64,000 nucleotides of DNA from Novosphingobium mathurense (GTDB taxonomy: Bacteria > Pseudomonadota > Alphaproteobacteria > Sphingomonadales > Sphingomonadaceae): assembly GCF_900168325.1 (NCBI RefSeq), contig NZ_FVZE01000005.1, positions 186,001-250,000 of the forward strand. The letters are read 5' to 3'. A model generated the notes under the pieces. That model saw only the letters and a list, made by a program, of their open reading frames with translations, did not search any database and had not been told where the DNA came from. The translations under genes and the position numbers were made by a program. Numbering within the stretch: the first letter of the stretch is position 1; each line of letters opens with the position of its first letter. This document shows positions 36,323 through 45,019 of this stretch, piece after piece.

Positions 36323-36724
36323 ATGCTCTGCATGTCGCAGACCAAGGAGGGATGGTCCACGTTGCTTACCAGGGTTGCTGCAGGGATCGCCATTGGAGTG
36401 GTCCTGATCGCATTCGCGGCAAGTGCATGGGCGATCCTCACGCTGAGCAGCGCGCCTGCGCCGGTGCCCACGAAGACCGTGGTGCCCCTCGATCCCGTGG
36501 AGCAAACGGCTGAGGATCGCGCCAATCAGGTGATTACGAAGATCATCGAAGAGCGTCAGCCGGATCCGCCGAAGGCCGCTCCTAAACCGCAGGTGGCCGG
36601 TGCCGCCAGGAAAGTTGAGCGCCTTCCGGACACGACACTGAAGCTGAACTGCTCGCGGCTTCGCGACGCCTATTCGCCCGAAGAACTGAAGGGCATGAAG
36701 GAATTCCAGCAATTATGCCTCTGA
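36323..36724 (+). CDS. hypothetical single-span membrane protein with periplasmic Pro/Lys-rich tail
   Basis: About 133 residues; starts at 36311, 36320, 36323 or 36332 are possible, with GAGGAA nearest the first ones. One membrane helix (TRVAAGIAIGVVLIAFAASA) near residues 15-40, then a polar tail with a charged helix (EDRANQVITKIIEERQPD) and a Cys near the end (LKLNCSRLRDAY) and at the second last position. No family recognised. Its last 10 bases overlap the following lipoprotein gene, suggesting that the two small proteins work as a pair in the envelope. Confidence 0.65.
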   Translation: MLCMSQTKEGWSTLLTRVAAGIAIGVVLIAFAASAWAILTLSSAPAPVPTKTVVPLDPVEQTAEDRANQVITKIIEERQPDPPKAAPKPQVAGAARKVERLPDTTLKLNCSRLRDAYSPEELKGMKEFQQLCL

Positions 36725-37023
36725 AGAGCATTGTCATTGCCCTGTTTTTCCTGACTGCCTGCAAGACGACCGAGCCGCCGAAGGTTCTTCCTTCGCATCT
36801 CGATATCGAAGCCGTGGCGCAGGCAAAGCCGAAGCCGACGGCAGCGATCCTGACCGATCCCAAGGCCAACGACCTGTACAACCACGAGGTGGAGGCATGG
36901 GGCGATCGCATCCACGCCGCGGGTCTGCGCCTTTGCCGGTTCTACAAGGATCTGGGCGAGGCCGTTACCTGCGGTCCGGCACCGGCTCCCGAAGCGCGCG
37001 AAAAGCCCGTTCATACCCCTTAG
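36715..37023 (+). CDS. small lipoprotein
   Basis: 102 residues with a lipoprotein signal IVIALFFLTAC (lipobox LTAC, Cys16). The mature part is proline-rich at first (KTTEPPKVLPSH) and ends with a helix-like NHEVEAWGDRIHAAGLRLCR. It resembles in build the Rz1-type outer membrane lipoproteins that overlap an inner membrane partner, but no direct family match can be claimed. The ATG lies within the end of the preceding membrane protein gene. Confidence 0.65.
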   Translation: MPLKSIVIALFFLTACKTTEPPKVLPSHLDIEAVAQAKPKPTAAILTDPKANDLYNHEVEAWGDRIHAAGLRLCRFYKDLGEAVTCGPAPAPEAREKPVHTP

Positions 37024-37216
37024 TTGCAAGCCGAACGGGTCAGTCGAACCGGTATCGTATGGCTTTCCGGCTCATACCGAATTGACGTTCAAGGCGCGGG
37101 AAAGATTGCATAGTCTTGGTCGGTTGAGTTCGGTGCCATCCGTTATGGGGCCCGGGCGAGCCTGGCTGCAGCTCGATCCTTTGCAGTCTTGATGCTGCAA
37201 GGGACACGCAAGACAC

Positions 37217-38392
37217 ATGGGGCCAGGCGATTCTTCGAGTTCATCCCGTCCTCGTGAATTTGCGACCCTGGACCTGCTCCGGTTTGTGGCGGCGCAGGCT
37301 GTGGTTTTCTATCATCTGCTGTTCCTGTCCTGGGTGGAAGCGCCTGCGGCCGGGGGCATCGGTGCGGTAACGCGATCGGGGACACGCTTCGAAGCCGCCA
37401 TCGCTTGGGCGAGCCTCGGGTGGCTGGGCGTACCGGTCTTCTTCGTAATTTCCGGCTTCGTCATATTCATGTCGTGCGGCGACAAGACCCCAGGCCAATT
37501 CGCTATCGGGCGGGCCAAGCGCATTCTTCCCGGGCTATGGACCTTTTCCCTCCTGTCTGCCGCAGTGGTGCTGATGGCGGGGGTACTGGCGCCGGTCGAA
37601 GCCATGCGGCGCATGATGCGCTCCATGGTGCTTTTCCCCTTCGGGCCGTGGATCGACGGGGCGATATGGACGCTGGTGGCTGAAGCCATGTTCTACGCCT
37701 TGATAATTGCCGCCATCAGGTTTCGGTTGCTGGCGCACATGACCGCGCTGACTTCGGCAATCACCGGTTTCAACCTCGTATTCTGGAGCGGCATATTGCT
37801 CGCCGCATCGGGCCTTGTCGGGCTGGATGCACAGGCCATCGCGGACCTTGCCGCATCCTATCGGCTGAGCGTCACGCTGGTGACGACGAACTGCTTCTTC
37901 CTTGTCGGCATAGCGCTCTATCAGGTCCATGCGGGCAAGGACGTCGCGCGCAACCTGGCTATCTACGCGATCAATTTCCTGATCGGGATGGTTGTCGTCT
38001 ACTTCTTCGCCCGGGCCAGCGTTGGCGTGGTCGAGTACGGCCAGAACGCGCACGTCGCCTCGATCGTCTGGGCAGCAGCGATCCTCGTGGCAAGTGCCGG
38101 TGTGATGCTCCCCGTCTGGACGACGCGCCGGTGGGCAGGTGCGGCCAAGGCCATGGGCCTGCTGACCTACCCGCTCTATCTCGTGAACCAGATCACCGGG
38201 GGCTACCTGTTCGGTGTGATCGAGCGCGCGACCCACAGCCCGGTGCTTGCAGTCGGTGCGGCCATCGTTTTGTGCAACCTGCTGGCCGGGGCGTTCAGCT
38301 TCGGAATCGAGCGACGGCTACAGTCGGCCTTGGGTGCAATACTGGAGCGCGCCTTGCGGCATTTCCGGCAAAGGCTGCGGCTTCCGGTCTAG
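37217..38392 (+). CDS. OafA/YrhL-type acyltransferase family 3 protein
   Basis: 391 residues, about ten membrane spans. The N-terminal LDLLRFVAAQAVVFYHLLFL contains the RxxA...H signature of acyltransferase 3 (PF01757), whose histidine takes part in acyl transfer; FFVISGFVIFMS and RAKRILPGLW are the next conserved segments. Members add acetyl or other acyl groups to O-antigen, exopolysaccharide or lipid sugars from the cytoplasmic side. Alone on its strand at the edge of the polysaccharide region; AAGGGA lies about 13 bases upstream. Confidence 0.92.
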   Translation: MGPGDSSSSSRPREFATLDLLRFVAAQAVVFYHLLFLSWVEAPAAGGIGAVTRSGTRFEAAIAWASLGWLGVPVFFVISGFVIFMSCGDKTPGQFAIGRAKRILPGLWTFSLLSAAVVLMAGVLAPVEAMRRMMRSMVLFPFGPWIDGAIWTLVAEAMFYALIIAAIRFRLLAHMTALTSAITGFNLVFWSGILLAASGLVGLDAQAIADLAASYRLSVTLVTTNCFFLVGIALYQVHAGKDVARNLAIYAINFLIGMVVVYFFARASVGVVEYGQNAHVASIVWAAAILVASAGVMLPVWTTRRWAGAAKAMGLLTYPLYLVNQITGGYLFGVIERATHSPVLAVGAAIVLCNLLAGAFSFGIERRLQSALGAILERALRHFRQRLRLPV

Positions 38393-38400
38393 GAGGAGGC

Positions 38401-38610
38401 TCAATCGCGCCAGAAGGCCCAGCGGTACCGGGGGCGTTTGCCTTCGAGCGCCTTGGCTTCGGCGCGGCGCAATTTTCGGGCCTTGCGTTCGTGTTTCAGC
38501 GCCGTTTCGCGAAGATGGCGTGCCGCCAGGGCGTCCTCGTGGCGGGCGGCCAGCTGGCGCGCATAGCGGGCGAGTTGTTCGTAATAGATCGCATCGCGAA
38601 TCTCTTCCAT
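38401..38610 (-). CDS. small basic, highly helical protein
   Basis: 69 residues, almost entirely charged helix (EEIRDAIYYEQLARYARQ, RKARKLRRAEAKALEGK), ending RYRWAFWRD. No known domain. It looks coded because the residue pattern is amphipathic and consistent through its length, and AGAG lies just upstream. Convergent with the acyltransferase gene, with only eight bases between the stops. Confidence 0.5.
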   Translation of the reverse strand: MEEIRDAIYYEQLARYARQLAARHEDALAARHLRETALKHERKARKLRRAEAKALEGKRPRYRWAFWRD

Positions 38611-38836
38611 CGCTCTGTAATATGCTCAGGATCGTTCGCTTGTGGAGTCTTCTCTTCAATTGCGACGCGTCCGAAGAAAATTGCGCGCAAGAAATCATGC
38701 AGATGACTGCGTGGTTATGTTCAAATCTGCGCAGTTCCCCTCTCGCAGCCGGAGGGGTGCATCTCGGCCTGAACGGACGGCATTGCGAAGCTATTGAGTG
38801 ACTTCGCCCGGCCGTCCGCAGGGATCCGGACCTTGC

Positions 38837-39100
38837 TTAGCGCACTTTCCCGCGCTGGATGAGGTTGACGATGCCGAGCAGGATCACCGCGCCGACGAAG
38901 GCGACGAGCAGGCCGACGATCGAGAATTGCTGGACGCTGCCGACGATCCCGAACTGGTTGGCAACGAGATTGCCGATGACCGAACCGACACAGCCGACCA
39001 CGATGTTCCAGAAAATGCCCATCGAGGCATCGCGGTTCATGACCTTGCTGGCCAGCCAGCCGGCAATACCGCCAACGATCAGTGCTATAATCCATCCCAT
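38837..39100 (-). CDS. GlsB/YeaQ/YmgE family (transglycosylase-associated) membrane protein
   Basis: 87 residues, three membrane spans with glycine-rich motifs (MGWIIALIVGGIAGWLASKV, NIVVGCVGSVIGNLVANQF). This family is widespread and linked to stress responses in several bacteria, with no known biochemical activity. AGGAGG stands at the proper distance upstream of the ATG at 39100, making the start certain. Confidence 0.92.
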   Translation of the reverse strand: MGWIIALIVGGIAGWLASKVMNRDASMGIFWNIVVGCVGSVIGNLVANQFGIVGSVQQFSIVGLLVAFVGAVILLGIVNLIQRGKVR

Positions 39101-39134
39101 ATGAACCTCCTGTCAGTTTCAATTTAGGGGATCA

Positions 39135-39677
39135 TCATTCCCGGCGCACGATCTTGCCCGCCTTGCCCCATTCGCGCATTAACTCGTCGGCTTGCTGCAA
39201 GGTTGCCATGAACGATCGGTATCTTTCGTCCATGCAGCCCGCGTTCCAGGCGATTTCGGTGGTGGTGGCGCCTTTTGTCAGGCGCACGGTGCCATAGGCC
39301 ATGTCCGGCATGAACTGTTCGCAGTCCCGGGAGTCGGGCGCCGGATCGGGAAGGTTCGACAGGATCGCGGCGATGCGGGCGAAACCGGAACTTCCTGCCT
39401 CGATCAGGTGATAGGCCGTATGCGTTGGAGCGCCGGTCTCGCTCGGGGTCTCGACGGGCTCAGCCCAGTTGCCGGTGCCGTCACGCCCGATGGTCCACGA
39501 GGATCGGGCCTGGCCCCAGGATTTTACTTCGAATGCGACGATGTCCCAGTTCGGGTTCCCGGCGCCTTTCGCGGATGTGGTCTTGGAAAGCGCTGACGAA
39601 GCCGGAACGACAGACAGGACTGCTGCCGCGGCAAGCGCGAATTGGCGGGTTCGGCCCGGGAGGGGGTGGCGGCTCAT
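39135..39677 (-). CDS. hypothetical secreted protein
   Basis: 180 residues with a signal peptide (QFALAAAAVLSVVPASSALS). The mature part holds WDIVAFEVKSWGQARSSWTI and a two-cysteine region (DCEQFMP, AGCMDERYR). Probably periplasmic. No family recognised. It follows the two-span protein gene on the same strand after about 20 bases, so they may share a transcript. An in-frame ATG at 39722 would add 15 residues before the signal. Confidence 0.65.
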   Translation of the reverse strand: MSRHPLPGRTRQFALAAAAVLSVVPASSALSKTTSAKGAGNPNWDIVAFEVKSWGQARSSWTIGRDGTGNWAEPVETPSETGAPTHTAYHLIEAGSSGFARIAAILSNLPDPAPDSRDCEQFMPDMAYGTVRLTKGATTTEIAWNAGCMDERYRSFMATLQQADELMREWGKAGKIVRRE

Positions 39678-39696
39678 CGGTTGTGCGAGCTTGACG

Positions 39697-39975
39697 TCAT
39701 GTGGCGCGTCTTCGCTTGGCAAGCCAAATGAGAACGCCTGCGTTTATGGCAGGGGAAAGCAGGCCGACGGCGACCCCGGCGAGGCCCAATCGATCGCCAA
39801 GCAGGTTCCACGGCAAGCCCAATGGGATCAGGAACACGCCGGAGAGCGGGTCGGTCTCCTGGCCGAACCAGCCGAAAGTACCGATCAGGAAAATCAGCAG
39901 TGCAAAGGCATAAAGTGCCAGGAAAATACGTGATGCCCATCTCACGCCTGATCGCTCCTGCTTGCCCATCGGCAT
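39697..39975 (-). CDS. small two-span membrane protein
   Basis: About 92 residues: helices at FLALYAFALLIFLIGTFGWF and LAGVAVGLLSPAINAGVLIW, basic ends (WASR, LAKRRRAT). Function unknown. In-frame ATG codons at 39975 and 39969 are close alternatives; no strong ribosome binding site. Lies between two secreted-protein genes on the same strand. Confidence 0.55.
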   Translation of the reverse strand: MPMGKQERSGVRWASRIFLALYAFALLIFLIGTFGWFGQETDPLSGVFLIPLGLPWNLLGDRLGLAGVAVGLLSPAINAGVLIWLAKRRRAT

Positions 39976-39991
39976 CGGTTGCCCATTTTGT

Positions 39992-40813
39992 CTAACCTCC
40001 CTCGACGAGTGCATCGACGATCACATAACTCTCCGGGCCGAACTGGATTGTGTTCCGGTCACCGTTCCGCGTGACAGTGAATTGCCAGCCGGCAGAGCCA
40101 TCCGCCTCGGCGCTGTCGGCGCCATAAGGCGTGGTCCCCCGAAAGAAGATGGCGCGCTTCCTGCCATCAGGCCTGGTGACCTCGACGAGGTTTGTACCGT
40201 CCGGTCCCCAATGGCGTTTCACGCCCGCAAAGCAGCGTGAATTCGGGGGCTTACCCGCCATGCCGCACGGGACTTGCGCGGTGGCATGGTAGTCGGTCCC
40301 CGGGACCAGTGCATCTTCCGTGCCGGGCAGGGTCGTGGGTTGGGGTGAAGGCGGTGCCGAGGATCCGGCGACGAATGCGAAGACGGCGGTCCCCGTCATG
40401 ATGGTCAGTCCCTTGCCCCCGGGAAGCAGCGTGAAACCCTGCGCGGCGGGCAGAGCCGCCGCCATTTCCTCTCCAAAGCTGGGAGCAGGGCATAGCGCTC
40501 TCGTGGCCGCAACGGGCCCGATCGTCAGGCTGCCGTTGCCCGACTGCAGGGGCCCGGCGGACCAGTTGGCATTGCCCCTGTTGCAGTCGAGCGTCAGGCT
40601 CAAGCTGCCGTCGCGATTGAAGGAGAGTGTATGGCGGGCCTGTAGTGCGGGAGTCAGTGCAGCCCGTCCGGCATTGCCGCGATCGATCGAGACGAGCCTC
40701 CACGACGTTCCGGCCAGGACATTACCGGCATCGGCATCCGGCATGGAAACCGGGGCGCATGAGGCGAGAGTGCAGGCTGCCATACTTGCGGCAATTGATA
40801 TGCGGGCAGGCAT
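39992..40813 (-). CDS. META-domain lipoprotein
   Basis: 273 residues. The start ARISIAASMAACTLASC has a lipobox (LASC), so it is probably a lipoprotein. The META (HslJ-like) domain spans about residues 30-130: LAGTSWRLVSIDRGN, LSFNRDGSLSLTLDCNRGNA with the conserved CN, and IGPVAATRALCP. A second C-terminal part (about 170-270) with GRKRAIFFRGTTPYGAD is not recognised. AAGGAG lies seven bases before the ATG at 40813. Confidence 0.85.
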   Translation of the reverse strand: MPARISIAASMAACTLASCAPVSMPDADAGNVLAGTSWRLVSIDRGNAGRAALTPALQARHTLSFNRDGSLSLTLDCNRGNANWSAGPLQSGNGSLTIGPVAATRALCPAPSFGEEMAAALPAAQGFTLLPGGKGLTIMTGTAVFAFVAGSSAPPSPQPTTLPGTEDALVPGTDYHATAQVPCGMAGKPPNSRCFAGVKRHWGPDGTNLVEVTRPDGRKRAIFFRGTTPYGADSAEADGSAGWQFTVTRNGDRNTIQFGPESYVIVDALVEGG

Positions 40814-40870
40814 GAATGGGTCTCCTTCGCCGCCGTGGCGGTTGCCGCACGGCACCGCCATACATCACCG

Positions 40871-41521
40871 TTACAGGGCGCCCTCGTCGCCACCGTAGTA
40901 GACTTCGCTGATCTTGCCGTCCTTGCTGCCGAAGCATTGCCATGGGGCCTGCGCCCCTTCGACGTTGACATAGATCATCACGCCCGATTCCGCTTCGTCG
41001 ATGCGGCGCGAGCCGATCACCTTGCCGCCGGTCATCTCGTTGACGCGGGCAAGGCACTTCGATTCCATGCCGCCGGGTGAGCGGATCGGGTCCTTCAGGG
41101 TCTTGGGCGCTGCGGCAGCCACGGTCTTTTCGACCGGACCATTCTCACCCATGCCCGCGTTGGCATCGCCGGTCGGAACCGAGACGATGGTGATGGCACC
41201 GACCGAACCGGCGATCTTGCCGCCAAGGACTTTCGCGTCGCTCTCGCTGGGGCAACCGACGAGGATTGCGCTGTCGTCCAGCCAGTTGGAGGTCACGGCG
41301 CTCTCGCCAAGACGCCGACAGGGTGCGCCGCTGGCGGGGTAGCCGTCACCGATGACGACGAGGCTGTCGGGGAAGACGACGGCCACCTCACTCGCCGGTG
41401 CAGGGGTCTCGGCGCTGGCGGTCGCCTCCGGCGAGTCCGCGGATGATCCGCAGGCCAGCAGGGGCAGGGTCATGCAGAGTGCCAGGGACGCTTTCAGGGC
41501 AGTCTTGTTCGTCAGGCTCAT
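40871..41521 (-). CDS. hypothetical lipoprotein
   Basis: 216 residues with signal ALCMTLPLLAC (lipobox LLAC, Cys24). A low-complexity Ala/Ser/Pro/Glu linker follows, then a compact domain with paired cysteines (ASGAPCRRLG, LVGCPSESDA). The C-terminal quarter (GGKVIGSRRIDEAESGVMIY) seems to be a second small domain ending in WQCFGSKDGKISEVYYGGD. No family assigned. Neighbouring META lipoprotein gene lies on the same strand, 57 bases away, and has a similar C-terminal strand-turn pattern. Confidence 0.65.
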   Translation of the reverse strand: MSLTNKTALKASLALCMTLPLLACGSSADSPEATASAETPAPASEVAVVFPDSLVVIGDGYPASGAPCRRLGESAVTSNWLDDSAILVGCPSESDAKVLGGKIAGSVGAITIVSVPTGDANAGMGENGPVEKTVAAAAPKTLKDPIRSPGGMESKCLARVNEMTGGKVIGSRRIDEAESGVMIYVNVEGAQAPWQCFGSKDGKISEVYYGGDEGAL

Positions 41522-41616
41522 GGTATCGCTCCGATAAGTTCGCACGAATTGGGACGTTTCCCATGTCCTGCACCGCCCGGTGGTCGCCCGGTGCAGGACA
41601 TGGGGGCCGGATGCCG

Positions 41617-42645
41617 TCAGCGGCACCGGGGATGCGAAACGATGTCGGAAGCAGAGTCCACGCGTCCGTTGACGGTAATAACCTGAAGGCATTGGCGCTT
41701 GGAGCGGTTGTACCAGACCGTACCGTAGCCGTTCCGGCCGGAATCGAATGTGTCGACCTTGCTGAAGCCGTTGATGCCAAGCTGGTTCTCCGCGCCGTCG
41801 CCCGCTGCGCCGACGAGGCGCTGGTACCAGGTCTTGCCGTCGGAGCCGCTCAGGTGGCCGGAACGGCACTTGGGATGAGTCTGGATGTCGCGGATATCCT
41901 CGATACGGCCATCGGCGACAATCACCTGGAGACACTGGTTCGACTGCTCACGCCACTGGATGCTGTAGCGGCCATTGCCGGAGGTGAAATTGTCGACCTG
42001 TTGGAAGCCGCGTCGCCCCAGTTCGTCCATCGCGCCCGCCGCCCGCGCGCCCTGGAGGTCCTGGAACTGCGCCACCTGGCTGTAGCCACCGCGATTGTGG
42101 TGGTGGCTCAGGTTGGCCTTGCGCTCGTCCACGCCCACTTCATAGCCACGGGAGTAGGGGTCCGAACGATTGTAGTTGTGATAACTCGCATTGTAGAGGC
42201 CGTCCTTGTAGCCCCGGTCGAATTCCGCCTGCTCCTGCTGCGAGTAATTTTTGTCGCCGTGATGATGCGACTTGCTGGCAAGGGCGGCGCCCAGGATTGC
42301 CAGCCCGGCAACAGCCCCGACAGCGGCTGCCGAACTTCCTCCCGAATGGCCGCAATCGCTGTCTTTCGCGTCGGTGATCGTCTCCACCGTGTCGTTGTAG
42401 ACTTCCACGCGCACGCAGTTGTCGTCATGCTTGTTCCACCAGTAGCTGTAGACGTAGCCCTGCGAGTTCTTGTGGCTGCTGACGCTCTTGAAGCCTCGGT
42501 CTTTCAGCGCCTGTTCCGCCCCCCAGGCATCCTTTCCGTTGATCGACAGCAGCTTGTCAGCCTTCTCTGCGAAGGAAGGGGCGGAGCCCAGGATCGATGA
42601 TGCAGTGATGGCCGTCGCCAGGAAGTAGGACAATGAGGTCTTCAT
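41617..42645 (-). CDS. secreted protein with three copies of a ~55-residue module
   Basis: 342 residues with a signal peptide cleaved after SFA (residue 26). Three modules recur at about residues 44-97, 207-260 and 287-342: a helix ending in G(F), a strand V(D)xF with G-Y, a W in the middle, then QC-LQV-GR-I and a final C (for example QCLQVIVADGRIEDIRDIQT, QCLQVITVNGRVDSASDIVS). Between modules 1 and 2 lie an Ala/Gly-rich glycine-zipper-like helix (AAAVGAVAGLAILGAALAS) and a His/Tyr-rich stretch. No named family fits all of it; the module could be PepSY-like. AAAGGG stands before the ATG. Confidence 0.7.
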   Translation of the reverse strand: MKTSLSYFLATAITASSILGSAPSFAEKADKLLSINGKDAWGAEQALKDRGFKSVSSHKNSQGYVYSYWWNKHDDNCVRVEVYNDTVETITDAKDSDCGHSGGSSAAAVGAVAGLAILGAALASKSHHHGDKNYSQQEQAEFDRGYKDGLYNASYHNYNRSDPYSRGYEVGVDERKANLSHHHNRGGYSQVAQFQDLQGARAAGAMDELGRRGFQQVDNFTSGNGRYSIQWREQSNQCLQVIVADGRIEDIRDIQTHPKCRSGHLSGSDGKTWYQRLVGAAGDGAENQLGINGFSKVDTFDSGRNGYGTVWYNRSKRQCLQVITVNGRVDSASDIVSHPRCR

Positions 42646-43124
42646 GATGGCACCCTTTCCATTTTCCGTTATCGCCCGTGACTTCCTGCTCTTGGCCCTG
42701 GGGCGTGGCGGGAAGGTTGGAGGAGCAAGCGGCCCAACCGTCGTGAATTCGGGCGGGATCCCGCCTCCATCTGATTCCACTGAACATTGCCGACCCGGAG
42801 CATTCGATCCTTCGACAAGTCGAGGAGGGCCATTTGCACAATGCAGGCTGATGCCGTTCAAGATCGGTCGAGCCGGTCAGCCGGATTTTCTGTGAAACTC
42901 GAAAATGATCGCTCCGCCCGATCTCCCGGCTTCAGATTTTCGTTGTTGTACAGGATGAAGGAAGTTCTCGTCCTGAGCCATCGACATATATTGACACTGC
43001 ATGTGCAAATGGTGACATTACGTAGTCTTGTCTTTTCACCATCAAGTTGAGAGCCGTGAAGGACGAACTGCTGCAAAGTTCCGTCATGTGCCGGGGCCTT
43101 TGCCCGCAAGCATGAGGTTGTCGT
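42646..43124. other. intergenic region upstream of the AraC-type regulator
   Basis: About 480 bases between divergent genes. TTGACA at 42991 with GACATT 17 bases later is a possible promoter reading towards the regulator gene. The Shine-Dalgarno of the minus gene lies at its left end. No RNA gene or long repeat was seen. Confidence 0.4.
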
Positions 43125-44327
43125 ATGCTCGAGGCGAAGGCACAGGTCGGATCCGGCGCGGATGGATCGTCTGGCGATCGGGTCGATGATGCCGATGCGC
43201 GCGACAGGCCGTTCCACGAAGATGCGCACCGCGCAATTGCGACGATGGGGCCTGCGGCCGGGACACTGGTCTCGACCGGGGTCTGGCTCCACCTCGGCCA
43301 TTGGATAGGCTGGCCCTGCTGGTTGACCGAAGGGACCACCCTGACGGGACGCGATGACCTGCCGCCCGCCATTTCCGCAGCGGACGATCTGCTGGTTGCC
43401 GCCAATGTTGTCGAACGCATGGGAATGGCCGACCCGCTTCGGCGCGTGATCGAGCATGCAAGGCCGGCGCTGGGCCCGCGTGCAGCGTTGCTATACGTCA
43501 GCGCCCCCAATCTGGGTGAGGCGCTCGCGGGTATGTGCTGCGCCAGCAATACCAACCATCCGTACATGCACTTGGAGATCGTTCGAGGGCAGCGCGGCCT
43601 TGACGTTCATGTCGAACCGAAGGTCGACATGGGGCGTCTTGCTGATTTCCTGATGCCGCTGGCCGCGTTGACGCTCTGCAAGGTCGTTGAATCCATCGCG
43701 TCGGAAAGGATGGAGGCGGTCGAATTGCGCACGAGCCTTGGCGCCACCTGTGTGCCGCCCGCGTTCTGGTCGAACATACGGTGCAGGGTATCGGCAGGAT
43801 CGGCGGTGAATAGACTGCACATTCCGGCGGAACTGGCCGATCTGCCCAATCCCGAATCCGATCCGACCATGTGGTTGCTCGCGCAGGAAAACTTTCGCCA
43901 TCAGGCGCAGGCGCACCCCGGCGGCTCCCTCACGGTCCGCGTTCGCAAGCGGGTGATGCACCTGCTGGCCCACGAAGGGCAGGCGCCGCGCCTCAAACAG
44001 ATCGCGGCGGAACAGGGTCTGTCCTCACGAACGATCATCCGGGCGCTGTCGGACGAGGGGACGACATTCTTCGACCTTGTCGAACAGGAACGGCGCAAGC
44101 TGGCCGCCGAACTGATCGCCAATCCCTTGCTGAGCCTCGATACAGTGGCGACCAAGCTGGGCTTCAGCGACAAGTCCAGCTTCGGTCGGGCCTTCCGCAA
44201 GTGGTTCGGCACGCCCCCGGGCTACTTCCGCGAACGTGCCGCGATGAAGGCAGTGCGGGTGTCCCACTCCGCCGCCGCGTGCAGCCTCTTGCTGCCCATC
44301 TACGAGCCGGCACTGAACCTGTTCTGA
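43125..44327 (+). CDS. AraC family transcriptional regulator
   Basis: 400 residues. The C-terminal HTH pair spans about 290-385: LKQIAAEQGLSSRTIIRAL (first recognition helix) and TVATKLGFSDKSSFGRAFRK (second), followed by WFGTPPGYFRER, the AraC/HTH_18 signature. The N-terminal 250 residues match the arabinose-binding-like type (PF12625 style), found in regulators of lipid, quorum-signal or aromatic catabolism genes. No obvious target operon beside it; the divergent three-module protein gene is the nearest candidate. The ATG at 43125 has no strong Shine-Dalgarno. Confidence 0.88.
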   Translation: MLEAKAQVGSGADGSSGDRVDDADARDRPFHEDAHRAIATMGPAAGTLVSTGVWLHLGHWIGWPCWLTEGTTLTGRDDLPPAISAADDLLVAANVVERMGMADPLRRVIEHARPALGPRAALLYVSAPNLGEALAGMCCASNTNHPYMHLEIVRGQRGLDVHVEPKVDMGRLADFLMPLAALTLCKVVESIASERMEAVELRTSLGATCVPPAFWSNIRCRVSAGSAVNRLHIPAELADLPNPESDPTMWLLAQENFRHQAQAHPGGSLTVRVRKRVMHLLAHEGQAPRLKQIAAEQGLSSRTIIRALSDEGTTFFDLVEQERRKLAAELIANPLLSLDTVATKLGFSDKSSFGRAFRKWFGTPPGYFRERAAMKAVRVSHSAAACSLLLPIYEPALNLF

Positions 44328-44369
44328 CTTCGCTGAATGCGGCGGCGTCCTGCGTTCTGAAAACGCCAA

Positions 44370-44415
44370 AGGCCCGGGCAATCCTTGCGGGGGGTAGGGC
44401 GAGGATGTCCGGGCC
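44370..44415 (+). terminator. long stem-loop after the AraC-type gene
   Basis: AGGCCCGG...CCGGGCCT extended by GCA-ATCCT/AGGATGT pairs forms an imperfect stem of about 15 pairs 42 bases behind the stop. No T run follows, so Rho-independent termination is likely but not certain. Confidence 0.5.
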
Positions 44416-44465
44416 TGCGGAACTGGGATTCTGACTGCGGGGTCGATCCCTTTGGATAGCCCGCT

Positions 44466-44484
44466 GTTAACATCACGGGTTAAC
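44466..44484. repeat. two GTTAAC sites separated by seven bases
   Basis: GTTAAC-ATCACGG-GTTAAC: two copies of the same palindromic hexamer, 13 bases apart centre to centre, in an AT-rich gap before the J-domain gene. It could be a regulatory site; the TTAA cores are nine bases apart, so it does not fit the CtrA box (TTAA-N7-TTAA). Confidence 0.35.
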
Positions 44485-44632
44485 CTTAGCAATAAAGAAA
44501 AAGATATTTGATTTCATTGGTAATTTAATTTCGCAATTGCGGTAATGTTTACATGCCCATCGCCGATGGCATTACGTGTGGGCTGTTCCGTCAAGGTGTT
44601 CCGACCCGGGACTGTCCGATTAAAGGGGCCCT

Positions 44633-44908
44633 ATGCCCCCGCAGATATGGGGAAAAGTCCAGGGTGAAGATGCTTGTTGCATGACCTGTCGTGATTTCGA
44701 TTACGAATGGCATCGGATCGGAATTTATTCGCAGGTGCACGATCACTTGGGGCGCCGAGAATTGCCCGGGCTGTTGCTTTTGACCGTTTCGCTGACGCGA
44801 GGTTGGTTTGCGGCTTGCGAAGGTAAGCTATCGGGACTGCCGGATCGCCTTATGCTTCTCGCAATCGGCGGTTCGGTGCTGACGAGAAACTTGGTCGATC
44901 TTCGCTGA
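44633..44908 (+). CDS. possible small hypothetical protein
   Basis: 91 codons opened by an ATG with AAGGGG five bases before it, the best support. The translation has no membrane segment apart from a weak LPGLLLLTVSLTRGWF and no family. The stretch is AT-richer than neighbours. It could be non-coding; the reading frame alone is weak proof at this length. Confidence 0.35.
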   Translation: MPPQIWGKVQGEDACCMTCRDFDYEWHRIGIYSQVHDHLGRRELPGLLLLTVSLTRGWFAACEGKLSGLPDRLMLLAIGGSVLTRNLVDLR

Positions 44909-45019
44909 ATAGGCATGACAAGGTTTTCCGGTTCCTCCACAATCGCAATGCCGTTGCTTTGCTTGCATCCTTAGAGGATGGGCTTTGGCTTAATTCGCGT
45001 TCCGAAATGGGGGTAAGGT

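Noticed and set aside
44466..44484. Possible CtrA-binding box
   Set aside because: The TTAA cores are nine bases apart, not seven.
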